A program made the translations under genes and the position numbers. Source: Neocallimastix lanati (nom. inval.) (lineage: Eukaryota; Neocallimastigomycota; Neocallimastigomycetes; Neocallimastigales; Neocallimastigaceae). Taken from it: a DNA stretch of 60,284 nt. Positions 1 through 10,415 of this stretch are shown here, in pieces. Within the stretch, counting starts at the first letter, position 1, and each line of letters starts with the position of its first letter. The notes under the pieces were generated by a model that was not told the DNA's origin, did no database searches, and worked only from the letters and a program-made list of their open reading frames with translations. Location: the NCBI GenBank assembly GCA_016946835.1, contig JACVTC010000283.1, positions 1 through 60,284 on the forward strand, read 5' to 3'.

Positions 1-285
1 ATAGTAATTGGGATAGTAGGCTCTGGACTGCTATTTTTTATATTGAAAATAGTAACCGTGGCACACGCGTGGCATGACACCTTTCAAGAAGTAAGCTGCA
101 CGTCAGACAGTGTGTACTATCAGATTGCACGATTATTATAATTTAATAAGTGATTAATAATATAAATAATTAATAATTTTATTAGTTAAAAGATTTATTT
201 TTTTAATTTTTTTTATTTTTACTTTTTTATAACAATTTATACATTAAGAGGTTTAGCATTCTATAGATACAATAAATTTTATTTT

Positions 286-1203
286 ATGAGAACATCCAGT
301 ACTTCCAGTACCTCAAACAGAGAGTACTCCAGAAAGTAAGCTTAGCTTCAGAGAATTAAAGAAAGAATTAAAAGATTTTGAAAAGCTTACTAAACAAAAC
401 CTTGACATCAACTCCTGGGCAAATGAGTTAAAGACATGGATAAATACCAACATATCAAGGATCCTGAAACTATTTTTACTGCTTGTATATTAACGGCTTC
501 TGGAGAACCAAGAGAATTATCCAAGAACTAGAAGATGGAAATGACCTTACTGAAGATGAAGATTCTGATTTCGATAGCGATAGTGAAGGAGAAGATGATG
601 AAGAAAATGAATCTACTAACACTTACCCAAGCCTTGATGAAATAATAAATCATCTGAAGACTTTTTATGGACTTAAAGAAGATCAAACCAACTTGTTGCG
701 AGAATTGCGTTCCATGAAAATAAAGAAGAACGAGAAAGTTAAAGATTTAATGTCCGTTATTAGATCTTTGTACCATAAATTGGATAAAAAGAGAAGAAGA
801 AAAATTAGTGTTTTAGATTATGCAGATTCCTTAACCAATAATCCTGACGCATGGAGAAAGGTTATGCTTAAAGACAATATTTCTATTACCAAAGCATTCG
901 CTATAGCTGAAAAAGTTGATCGTTTATCTATTAAAAAATAGTACTGAATATTATGATAAGACTCGTTACAATCTCCTTAACTCTAAAAGTAATTTTAATA
1001 AGAACATTTCAAATGATTTTAAACAAACCAAAAACCCATAAAAATGTATCTATAGAAAATCTCACTAACAAGATGAAAGAAATGAAAATTAGTACTTACG
1101 GTTTTGTAGCAATGAAGGACATACCAAACGAAACTGTCCTAAATTAAATTCTATATTGGAAAATAACCGCAAGAAGTTTTATGAAAATTATTTAAACCAC
1201 TAA
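286..1203 (+). pseudogene. Ty3/Gypsy element A gag, left-arm copy, frame-broken
   Basis: This is the inverted duplicate of the intact 305-codon gag at 34053-34970. The start codon at 286 and the stop at 1201-1203 are conserved, but one-base differences break the frame repeatedly. Examples are an extra C near 331, a missing A near 442, a missing A near 517 and a missing T near 748. Open pieces remain at 483-941 and 953-1147. The product would be the capsid/nucleocapsid precursor with an acidic Asp/Glu-rich stretch near the middle. The breaks are nearly all in short homopolymer runs and are absent from the other arm, so they may be base-calling errors near a contig end rather than real mutations. 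Confidence 0.85.
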
Positions 1204-1223
1204 AAGGGAGTAGAAGCACTCCC
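1191..1223 (+). promoter_or_regulatory. -1 frameshift signal of element A (left arm)
   Basis: Slippery heptamer TTTAAAC at 1191-1197, in the gag register T TTA AAC, lies one codon before the gag stop (CAC TAA). An 8-nt spacer is followed by GGGAGTAGAAGCACTCCC at 1206-1223, which folds as a 6-bp stem with a 6-nt loop. The pol frame is open in the -1 register from the heptamer onward. See 34033-34065 for the intact copy. Confidence 0.8.
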
Positions 1224-1373
1224 ATCGTCAAAAAAATTGCTTCAGTCTGCCATCGTCCCAAAACAGTTGACTTAAAAGAAGATGATGATTATGAAGAAAT
1301 TGCTGATTTCCAAGAAGGTACTACTACGGATTATTACGAAGATTTTGATGATGAGTCGGATGGTTCCAAAGAA

Positions 1374-4300
1374 TTGGATTACTTAGTAAACGTTATAAAG
1401 AGAAAGGCAAATCCTAAAGATGAAGAGACTAGTGACCAAAGAGGAAAGAGGGTTCACCGTAGTCTAAGAGATGATCCTAAGCCAATAGTTACTCCAGGTT
1501 TACGAAAACAAAAAGAAAATCAATTAAGGGGAACATCGCGACCAGTCAAAAAGCCAACAACTCAATTACATCCTTCGATTATGGCTCAACCCAGAATAGA
1601 GAAAGAAAAGAGGATTGAGAAAGAGCTAAAAGATAATAAAAGAGCTAGTACTAGTACTTCTGTGGAAAATAATAAAAATAGTATTGTTAATATTATTAAT
1701 GAAGAAACTTCTCAGGAAGGAAATAATTCTAAACAAACTTTAAATAAATTAATTCAAGAAAAATCATCAGAAAAGTCAACTGAAATTATGCCAACTAGAA
1801 TTCCAAAAAGAATACAAATGCAAACTGATTGTGATAGTTATGACGTGATCAAAGATTTAAACTCCAGTAATTGCAATATTACATTTGGACAATTATTGGA
1901 CGTTGCTCCAAAGATACGGTCTCAAGTATCACAAGGACTTAAATTAGAAAAGAATAATACTAAAATTTCAGGTGCAGTGGATAATATGTGTGCTACTACA
2001 ATAATAACGAACAATATAGATCATACATATAAAAGTAAACATCATGAACCACAAGAAGATGATATTGCTATGGTTGATGTAATAGTAGATGGAGTTCGTG
2101 GTAAGGCTTTAATAGATTCATGTAGCAACTTAAGTATTATCACAAAGCAATTTTTAGATAAATTACCTTATCAGTATGAACCTATAGGAGTTAGTGCAGG
2201 ACGAATACGTTTAGCAACGATGAATGATGATTACTCAGAAGATGTGTTAATCAAAGTTCCCGTAAAAATTAATGAACTAGAACTACTTGTTACGTGTAGA
2301 ATTATAGACAAGGAGGATCCATTCTATGATATATTAATCAACCTCAAAACTCAAATTGATAACCAGTTATTTATACATCCAATTAGATATAGTCTTTGTC
2401 GATTTAATGATCAGGGTTTAATTGAAGAAATTGCACCTATTAATAATGAATATGATGACGAAGAAAAATTATTATGTGTAATCAAAGCATTGAATCACCA
2501 AGAAGCTAAGCAACAATTGAAAACGATTGAAGGATTACCACCCATAAAATATATATATGACACAGTTTTTCAAAGTACAATCAATTCAAATTATAGAGAA
2601 GCTATTACTAAATTACTTGAAGAATATATTGATATAATTGCAACTTCTTCTGAAGAATTAACACCTTCAGATTTATCACCACACAAAATTATTCTTAAAG
2701 AAGGAGTTAAACCTATTAAACAAAAATTTTATCGACTTAGTAAATTAAAAACAGATATCTTAAAAGAAGAATTAACCAAACTCATATATAAACGATTAAT
2801 TGAACCTTCATGTTCAGAATGGTCATCACCAGTAGTACTTGTGCCTAAAAAGAACGGTAAATGGCGCCTGTGTATTGACTATAGGAAAGTAAATGAAGCA
2901 ACTAAGAAGGATTCTTATTCTTTACCAAATATTGAGGAAATTTTTGATAGCTTAGATGGAGCAAAAATCTTCTCAACATTAGATCTTTATTCCGGTTATC
3001 ATCAAATATTAATGGATGATGATAGTGTTGAAATCACTACCTTTACAACTAAGTTCGGAAACTACCAATTCAAAGTAATGCCCTTCGGTTTAACAGGTGC
3101 TCCAGCTACATTCCAAAGAGAAATGAACCGTATACTATTTCCCTTAATAGGAAAATGCGTCTATAACTTTATCGATGATATTTTAATCTACTCAAGAACT
3201 GAAGAAGAACACCTAGAACAACTTAAACAAGTCTTAGAAATATTCAAGGAACATAAGTTAAAAATCAATATCGAAAAGTGTTCTTTCATGCAAACTGAAG
3301 TAGAAGTACTTGGACATAAAGTATCCTCAGAAGGTTTAAGTCCATTGGAAAACAAAGTTGAAGCTATTAAAGAATGGAAGGCTCCCTCTAACATTCATGA
3401 ACTTCGATCATTTTTAGGAGCCATTGGATATTATAGAAATTTTATTAAGGACTTTGCAAAAGTTACTGCTCCTCTCTGCACTCTATTAAGAAAAGGTATT
3501 AAGTTTGAATGGAAAAAGGAACAAGAAGAAAGTTTTAAAATTCTTAAGGAAAGATTAATCAATGCCCCAATATTAAGATTTCCTAGATTTGATAGAGAAT
3601 TTATTATAAGAACAGATGCTTCCTATGATGGAATAGGCGGTGTGCTTTTACAAAAGGATGATGAAACTGGAAAGGAGCATCCGGTTCATTATATTAGTAG
3701 AAGTTTATCTAAATCGGAAAAGAATTATGGAATTACGGATCTAGAAGGTGCTGCTCTAATTTACTGTATTAATAAATTAAAATCTTATATTATGGGAAAT
3801 CCTAAGCAAACTATAGTATATACAGATCATAGACCATTAATCGGATTACTTAAAAGTAAGGAACCACAAAATTCTCGTCATACTAGATGGTGTTTGACTG
3901 TCAGTATGTTAGGAATTGATTTACGATATGAAACTGGAAAGAATAATGTTGTCGCAGATGCTTTATCAAGAATGAAAAATGAAAAAGAAAAAGTTGTCTT
4001 AACAACACAAATTATCAATGAACAAGATGAAAACCTGCTTTCAAGAACCATTAAGGAATTTATTGAAGAAAAATTTACGACAATTGATGGTGTGGACTAC
4101 TTTGTTGATGGCAATAATTATAGAAAATTAGTTACAGATACAAAAGAAAAACTTCAATTAATTTTTCAAGCACACAGTATAGGACACGAAGGCTATTACA
4201 AGACATACCAACGTTTGAAAAAGAGCTACTATTGGAACAATATGGTTAATGACATTAAGCGAATTATAGGTAAATGTGAAAAATGTCAATTAAATAAATC

Positions 4301-5192
4301 TCAACCATACCCTGAACCAACAGAAGATAAACCAACTGAAGTGGAAGGACCATTTACACACTTAGAATTGGACATTATAGGACCTCTAAGTAAAACCAGA
4401 AATAATAATCAATATATAATCGTTGTGGTTGATTATTTTACAAAATGGGTTGAGGCAGAGCCCACTGAAAATGTTACTTCTCAGGATGTGATAAAATTTT
4501 TAATTAATGTATTTGCTCGACACGGTGTACCTCAAATTATCACTACTGATAATGGAACACAATTTACATCAGATATGACAAAAATCTTCCTTGATTTATA
4601 TGATGTATATGTTAAATTTATCACTCCATATCATCCTGAAAGCAATGGTTTAGTTGAGAATCGTAATAAAGAAATTGGAAAATTATTACGATTACTAGAA
4701 CAACAACACAAAGAATGGGATGAAATTTTACCATCTGCACTTTGGGCTTTAAGAACTACTAAAAACTCAATCACCAACCATTCAAGTTTTGAATTAGTTT
4801 ATGGAAGGGAGGACCAACAACCTTTTGACATTGCTGCCAGACCAACTAAGGGTATAAATAAGTCTTCTGACGAAATTCTACTGGAAAAATTTGTATCACA
4901 CTACCAATGGGTAATGGAGGCCGCATCTAATATCAAAAATGCTTCGAAGTATTGGGCTACTAGGAGAGAAGAAAAGACCAGTATGAATCAAGCTAAAAGA
5001 ATAAAACCAGGTGATTTAGTACTAGTAAGAAACTTTAATCGAACTAAATTAGAACCTTACTTTGTTGGACCTATGAAAGTGGTAAAGAAACAATTCAACA
5101 CAGTCACTTTAGCAGACCCTGCTACTAATATACAAATGAATCGTAATGTCCATTTGAAAAATATTGTCAAGTTTAACTCAGCTTCTACCTAG
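1374..5192 (+). CDS. pol: Ty3/Gypsy element A Pol polyprotein (left arm)
   Basis: Retrotransposon polyprotein of 1272 codons from an in-frame TTG. The same frame is open upstream to the slippery site at 1191, so the real product is probably a Gag-Pol -1 fusion and 1374 is not a true start. Domain order is protease (DSCS motif near residue 248, at 2115-2126), reverse transcriptase with FIDD near residue 600, RNase H (TDASYDG, YTDHRPL, ADALSR), integrase zinc finger (H-H-CEKC) near 935-980, and integrase core with TDNG and ESNGLVEN. A GPY/F-like tail follows, with no chromodomain. It matches 30064-33882 codon for codon as far as I compared. Everything needed for reverse transcription and integration seems intact. 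Confidence 0.95.
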   Translation: MDYLVNVIKRKANPKDEETSDQRGKRVHRSLRDDPKPIVTPGLRKQKENQLRGTSRPVKKPTTQLHPSIMAQPRIEKEKRIEKELKDNKRASTSTSVENNKNSIVNIINEETSQEGNNSKQTLNKLIQEKSSEKSTEIMPTRIPKRIQMQTDCDSYDVIKDLNSSNCNITFGQLLDVAPKIRSQVSQGLKLEKNNTKISGAVDNMCATTIITNNIDHTYKSKHHEPQEDDIAMVDVIVDGVRGKALIDSCSNLSIITKQFLDKLPYQYEPIGVSAGRIRLATMNDDYSEDVLIKVPVKINELELLVTCRIIDKEDPFYDILINLKTQIDNQLFIHPIRYSLCRFNDQGLIEEIAPINNEYDDEEKLLCVIKALNHQEAKQQLKTIEGLPPIKYIYDTVFQSTINSNYREAITKLLEEYIDIIATSSEELTPSDLSPHKIILKEGVKPIKQKFYRLSKLKTDILKEELTKLIYKRLIEPSCSEWSSPVVLVPKKNGKWRLCIDYRKVNEATKKDSYSLPNIEEIFDSLDGAKIFSTLDLYSGYHQILMDDDSVEITTFTTKFGNYQFKVMPFGLTGAPATFQREMNRILFPLIGKCVYNFIDDILIYSRTEEEHLEQLKQVLEIFKEHKLKINIEKCSFMQTEVEVLGHKVSSEGLSPLENKVEAIKEWKAPSNIHELRSFLGAIGYYRNFIKDFAKVTAPLCTLLRKGIKFEWKKEQEESFKILKERLINAPILRFPRFDREFIIRTDASYDGIGGVLLQKDDETGKEHPVHYISRSLSKSEKNYGITDLEGAALIYCINKLKSYIMGNPKQTIVYTDHRPLIGLLKSKEPQNSRHTRWCLTVSMLGIDLRYETGKNNVVADALSRMKNEKEKVVLTTQIINEQDENLLSRTIKEFIEEKFTTIDGVDYFVDGNNYRKLVTDTKEKLQLIFQAHSIGHEGYYKTYQRLKKSYYWNNMVNDIKRIIGKCEKCQLNKSQPYPEPTEDKPTEVEGPFTHLELDIIGPLSKTRNNNQYIIVVVDYFTKWVEAEPTENVTSQDVIKFLINVFARHGVPQIITTDNGTQFTSDMTKIFLDLYDVYVKFITPYHPESNGLVENRNKEIGKLLRLLEQQHKEWDEILPSALWALRTTKNSITNHSSFELVYGREDQQPFDIAARPTKGINKSSDEILLEKFVSHYQWVMEAASNIKNASKYWATRREEKTSMNQAKRIKPGDLVLVRNFNRTKLEPYFVGPMKVVKKQFNTVTLADPATNIQMNRNVHLKNIVKFNSAST

Positions 5193-5202
5193 CTTGAGTC
5201 TT

Positions 5203-5214
5203 AGCGGGGGCATC
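5203..5214 (+). other. Polypurine tract of element A
   Basis: The purine-rich AGCGGGGGCATC lies just upstream of the 3' LTR and 10 bp after the pol stop, the usual place for plus-strand priming. Element B has the related AGCGAGAGCATC and element D has AGGAGGGCAT at the same position. Confidence 0.75.
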
Positions 5215-6007
5215 TTAATACAGAATGAACAAATAATACTAATTGTGCTAGAATAATATAAATTATTCTAACCTTATAGATTATTCTATTCTATATAATT
5301 GGAACTTTCCAATATTCTTCAAATATTACTAAATAGAAATCTTAAGTTAATAAATCACCAATTAACTTATAATTCCTTTTTGAATTATCGATCCGATTCC
5401 ATTATAATGTATTAAAAATCTTTAGCCAAGAATATTGTCCTTGCCCACTTAATATATTAATATTATATTTATTTTGTAATATGATATATTGAAAATAATC
5501 AAATCTATTTAATTAGTTATTACAATTTTCGTTATCAATTTAAATTTATTTTTAATTACTAAATTTAACTAAACCACAATTAAAATATTCTGTATAATCT
5601 CTTTATTTTTATTTTATATATATTAATATTAAACTATTATTAAATAATTAATAATTCAATAATATAAAACTAATATTTATAACAATAATATTATTAACTA
5701 AAATAATAATTCAATTTCAATTTAAATGTTTTATTTATTAAAATAATTAGTAATTAGTTTATTAAGAAATAGTTAGGCTTTACAAATTTTAATTTGATAA
5801 AAAAATATAAATACATGTAATTTTTAGTGAAATAAAATATAATGAATAACTTTCTTTTTATTAAATAAATAATTATATTATTATTTTTCTTTTATAAATT
5901 TAAATAAATAAATATTGATTTTAAAACAAATTATTTTTTTTTTATTGTAATTTTATTATTTGTGTTAATTATTATTATATTCCTAAAACTATATGAACCA
6001 TACCATG
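5215..6007 (+). repeat. 3' LTR of element A (left arm), 793 bp
   Basis: Boundaries come from matching the right-arm 3' LTR (29249-30041) to the split 5' LTR (35477-36222 plus 43170-43221). All are 793 bp once the D insertion and its target duplication are removed. A TATA-like element, ATATAAATACATG, lies near 5805. The termini (TTAATACAG at the start, CCATACCATG at the end) do not follow the TG/CA rule cleanly, and I found no target duplication. Confidence 0.88.
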
Positions 6008-6060
6008 TTATGTAATAATTTAATTAAAAAATTATAATTAAATTATTAATCATTAATATT

Positions 6061-6718
6061 TGTTAAGATAATAACTGAATTTCAATTCAATTTCAATTTC
6101 GATAATTCAGTTATTTGAATTTCAATATTAATAAATAATAATAATATAATAATTATTATTAAATTAACTTTATTAAAATATTTAGGAATTAGTCTAGGCC
6201 AACTAATTACTAAATATTATTATCATATTGAATTTAATATATATTAAATAATGTAAACACGTGATTGTCATATTAAATTAATTTCTACATATTATATTTT
6301 AATTATAAAATATAATATTTAGCTATATTAGATTCTTATATTTTATTTATATTAAATATTTATATTATTATCTTATTTTATATTATCAATATCAAACTTA
6401 TATTAATACTATTACATATTCATATTAATAATTAATATTTTAATAATTAATTATTTTATATAAATACATGTTTAAATCTTTTGATTAATCCTTTGTAGGA
6501 TTATTGTAATTTAAATTATAGTAATAATTATATAAAATAATAATGTAATAAAATATTATTAAGATTAAATAAAATTTATATTTTAAATAAAAACTTAATT
6601 ATAAAATTTACTAATAACAATATGTTTTAAATAAGAGTAAAATTAAGTTATTAATTAATTACTATAATTTGGCATCTTGACCTAATCGTTAAGACCAAAT
6701 TATCTAAAAACTTTGACA
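6061..6718 (+). repeat. Solo LTR, family F (left arm)
   Basis: A 658-bp unit starts TGTTAAGATAATAAC and ends CTTTGACA. It is flanked by perfect 5-bp duplications ATATT at 6056-6060 and 6719-6723. No internal coding region is present, so this is a solo LTR left by LTR-LTR recombination. A TATA-like motif (TATAAATACATG) lies near 6460. A second solo copy is at 18142-18795, and the right-arm duplicate is 28538-29195. Confidence 0.9.
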
Positions 6719-7653
6719 ATATTAGCTCTAACTGCTAATATTAAAGGTTTAGAAAAGAATCATACTTACCTATGGTTCTTTCTAATTATCGAGTTTATTA
6801 TAACGAATTATAATAGACGAAACACTAAAATTGATAAGGAAAAGTTTTAATTATAAAATTTGTTTTATTAAAATAATTTGTTTTATTATTTATTAAAAAT
6901 TTTAAATGTTAAAACTTATTGTTATTATTATTATATTATAATTGTTATAATAATAACTCTTGATTTCTCAAAGAGAACTCAAGAGCCTTATTTATACTTT
7001 TTTTTCAAAATAAGGTTAAAATCAAAAGGGGTTCTAATCTTAACAAATCTCTTATCTAGGAAAAGACTAGAAGAAAAACCTAGATAAGTTTTTTGATCGA
7101 TATTCTATCCATATCGATCATCGCGTTAATTAAGTAAAACCGATTACTTTTAAGAAGTAATTGGAAAAACCTTAATTAACCGATTACTTAATCTAATATA
7201 ATGATCGAAAATAAAAGAATAAAATAATGAAAATTATTTCGATCATAAAATTTAAAATTTAATCTATTTAGTTCTATTTTATAGAACTTTACATAAAAAA
7301 TATAAAACAATACATTAATAATAAAATACATGATTAATACAATACAGAATACATGATAAAATACAGAATAGTGTTTTAGTTTATGATTTAATAAGTGAGA
7401 GAAAACTAAAACTAATAAATTTAATAATTAAGTGAATAATTAAATAAATTTAATATTATTTTAAATGTATAAAAATTATTTGATTAAATAAATTTTTAAT
7501 ATTAAACTAAATAAAATTTTCATATATAATTAAATAAATTATTAATTATAATTAATTGTATAAATGAAATATGAGTTAAATAAAAGTTATATTAATTATA
7601 ACCTAACTAAGAAAATATAATTATTTTGTTAAAAATAATTATAGATTCTTACA
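6719..7653 (-). repeat. LTR-like block G with palindromes and a TATA motif
   Basis: There is no convincing gene here. A diverged copy lies at about 55800-56950, which shows this is a repeat family. On the minus strand a TATA motif (AAGTATAAATAAGG, about 6985-7000) is followed by an inverted repeat (CTCTTGA/TCAAGAG, 6957-6985). To its right, upstream for that promoter, are TTATCTAGG/CCTAGATAA and two perfect or near-perfect palindromes at 7095-7119 and 7140-7164. The block is interrupted by the F solo LTR on its left and by another LTR start at 7654. I could not define the outer ends. The short open frame 6878-7087 looks fortuitous. Confidence 0.6.
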
Positions 7654-8501
7654 TGTTAGTAAAGAACGAACATATAATGGATTATTAATTAGAATTTCAA
7701 CTTACTTTAGAATCCATTATATTATTCTTTACTTAATATTACTTTACTATATTTTCTATACTAAAATATTTTCTAAATATATATTTTTTTTTATATTTTT
7801 ATTAAAAGTTTCTAAAATATTATCAATAATTCTATATTTTTATTATTAATATCAATATCTATAATTTAACCTTAAATTTTATTATTTTATTAAAGTGTTT
7901 ATTATCAATATTAATATTTTATTTTTATTTTCAAATATATTATTATATTATTATTATATTGTATCAATATTAAACTTGTATTCTTTTTAGTATTTTATTT
8001 TATTTTTAAATTGATTATTTAATATTTTTATTTTCTACAAATAAAATCAAATCTTAATTGATTAATAATAAATATTAAATATATTATAGTTTTTAAATTT
8101 ATTTTATATAAAATATAAGAATATTATATTAACATTCTTGATTAAAATAACTTTATTTTTCTGTAAAATCTTTTTAAATTTTGTTTGTTACTTTTCGTAT
8201 ATATTAAATAATTTAGTTTTAGTATATGAAAAATAATATAAAATTATATAAACAAAATTTATTAAAATAAAAATACTTATGAATTAGTTAATTTAAAGTA
8301 ATATAAAATTTTAATTAATTAGTAATAGTAAATTATTTTTTTTTTTAAATATGATAATAAAATGTAGAAAGGCTTTACATATTTATTTTTTTCAAAAAGT
8401 ATAAATAAGTGAAGTTTTTCAATAATTAAAATGTAGACAGAAAAATATTAAAAATTAATAATTAAATAAAAATTCTAATAAAACCCGAACCATAATATTG
8501 T
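7654..8501 (+). repeat. LTR-like block H
   Basis: It begins TGTTAGTAAAGAACGAACA, which resembles the LTR starts of B (TGTTAAGGAATGAACAAAC) and A. It has a TATA motif (GTATAAATAAGTG) near 8398-8412 and runs to AACCCGAACCATAATATTGT, where the B element is inserted. The start resemblance and the downstream TATA support an LTR in plus orientation. The 3' end and target duplication were not found, and no coding region is present. Confidence 0.5.
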
Positions 8502-9425
8502 TGTTAAGGAATGAACAAACAATGTTAATTTTATTATTTTTCATAAAAATAACTTAACCACTAAAATTAAATTATTTATTTCCTTACTTGGGGAACTTTC
8601 TTATGTTCTATTACTGCCAAATTATTACTAATATTAAATTTATTATTATTAATATAAATTCTTTATTAATATCAATACTTTATTATTAAAATTAATACTA
8701 TATTATTAATATCAATATTATTATCAATATCTAGTTTTATTAATATGATTTATTCTATCAATATTTTATTATTAAAGAAAATTTTATTTTACAAATATTA
8801 CTAATACAGATTATTTATTATTAATAAAAATTAATATAATTAATAATGATTTAAAAATATTTTATTTAAATCCATGATCCTTGTCATTAAAATTAGTAAT
8901 ACTTCCTTCCAAAATACACCCTATTTATAATAATATTAATAATAGATAATAATCTAAAATACTTTTATTTAAAAATAGTATAAAATTAAATAATACTCTA
9001 TTACTAATAGTTCTGTAAAAGTAATAAAATTATTTTTAAAATATATTATCACTACAATTAATAATAAATAGTTTAGAATTTAATAATATGTAATAATTAT
9101 TTATTGTAATAGAATAGATTATGAATTTATAATTTAAATACAATTCAAACATGTAACTCTAAGATATTCTAAAGAAATGGCTTGACCATTTCTAACGATA
9201 AAAAAAATATAAATAGATGAGAAAATTGTATTTTAGAAAAATAATCTGAAAAAAAAATATAATCTTATTCAAGAAATTAAATTATCTTTAGTTTTAATTG
9301 AATAATTTTTATTAAATAAATAAATAAAATATTTTAAAAAAAAGATATATTTTAATTTTTAATTAATTTTTTTTATTTTAGTGTTTATTTCTATATTTAT
9401 TATTGATCTGTCCCGAACCTCAACA
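8502..9425 (+). repeat. 5' LTR of element B (left arm), 924 bp
   Basis: It starts TGTTAAGGAATGAAC and ends CCTCAACA. It is the inverted duplicate of 25831-26754 and is also found at 18851-19773. An 8-bp stem palindrome (AGAAATGG, loop CTTGA, CCATTTCT) at 9173-9193 sits about 15 bp upstream of a TATA box at about 9208. The primer-binding site follows 7 bp after the LTR. Confidence 0.92.
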
Positions 9426-9432
9426 TAAAAAG

Positions 9433-9450
9433 TGGTGGAGATATCGGGGA
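9433..9450 (+). other. tRNA primer-binding site of element B (left arm)
   Basis: TGGTGGAGATATCGGGGA starts with TGG, the complement of the tRNA CCA end, and lies 7 bp after the LTR. The identical 18-mer follows the A 5' LTR (35453-35470, minus), and a one-base variant serves element E (59210-59227). I do not assign the tRNA. Confidence 0.85.
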
Positions 9451-10415
9451 AGTTAATAATCGTAAATATAGAGTAAACAATAATAGGATAGTAATATTTC
9501 TAATAAAACAATTTTTTTTTGTTAATTTTTTTTTTTAATATTAAAGTGATAGGTAAGCAATTACCGGTGAAGCTTTAATAAAATAAAATTTATTGGAAAC
9601 ATATAAAAAGGGATTTAGTACGGTTTAGAAGTATACCTAGTACTAAAATTCCAACAGTAGGTAGTTTCCGGATTAATTTATCTCAAGAATTGAAAGGTCA
9701 TTCTTGAGCTCTGGTCGTTCTGTTTATTTGAAAGCAGAAGCGTCTGGTTTGATTACTACATGACACCGTAATAGGCAAGCTGTGGTAATTCAAGCACTAC
9801 ATACCTACTTTTTAGTACTGGATATGGAAAATTCCAGGAAATGCTCTTTTTATATGTATATTATTCCATAAAAATTTTTTTTTGTTTTAATAAATCATAT
9901 TTTATTTTTTTTTTAGTTGTATACAAATAATATTTTTATTTTTAAATTTTAATTGAGTTATATCAAAGTCGTCTTACGGTCAACTCAGAAAAAGTTTCCT
10001 ACCACATTGCCAATTGATAATAACAAAAGCACACAACAACACCATTAATTCGAAGATTCTATTACATTAAAATTTTTTTTTTTGAAAGTAAAGAACAATA
10101 CAATTATCAAAATATATTTAGGGGCAAGACAAAGCATTATTTTATATCTATATTATTTATTATTCCGATATATTTAGGGGTTATCACTACACTAGTTTAT
10201 ATCTATATATTATTCTTTTTCAGATATATTTGGGGGTCAGTGTAACACTAGTTTATATCTTCAATAGTACATTTGATTGTCATTGGACTTTAGTTTATAC
10301 TAGAATTATTAAATTCAAGAAAAATCTGATATTACTTCAGTCAATATTATTTATTAGTTATTTTCAAACATTCATTTTGCTCAATTCTATTCTGTTACTT
10401 TCAATATTAGTTAAA
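9451..10415 (+). other. Element B leader with hairpin and 3 x ~56-bp tandem repeat
   Basis: Roughly 1 kb of untranslated leader. CTCAAGAAT/ATTCTTGAG (9682-9708, 9-nt loop) is a 9-bp hairpin that could act in genome packaging or dimerisation, though this is a guess. At 10111-10278 a unit starting (G)ATATATTTAGGGG or GATATATTTGGGGG recurs three times at 56-57 bp spacing. An open frame from 10230 runs in frame into gag, but the family-consistent start is ATG 10416. Confidence 0.7.

Noticed and set aside
5600-6460. CACGTG and similar short motifs in LTRs as host regulatory sites
   Set aside because: Six-base matches are too frequent and no context supports them; only longer dyads with copies were reported.
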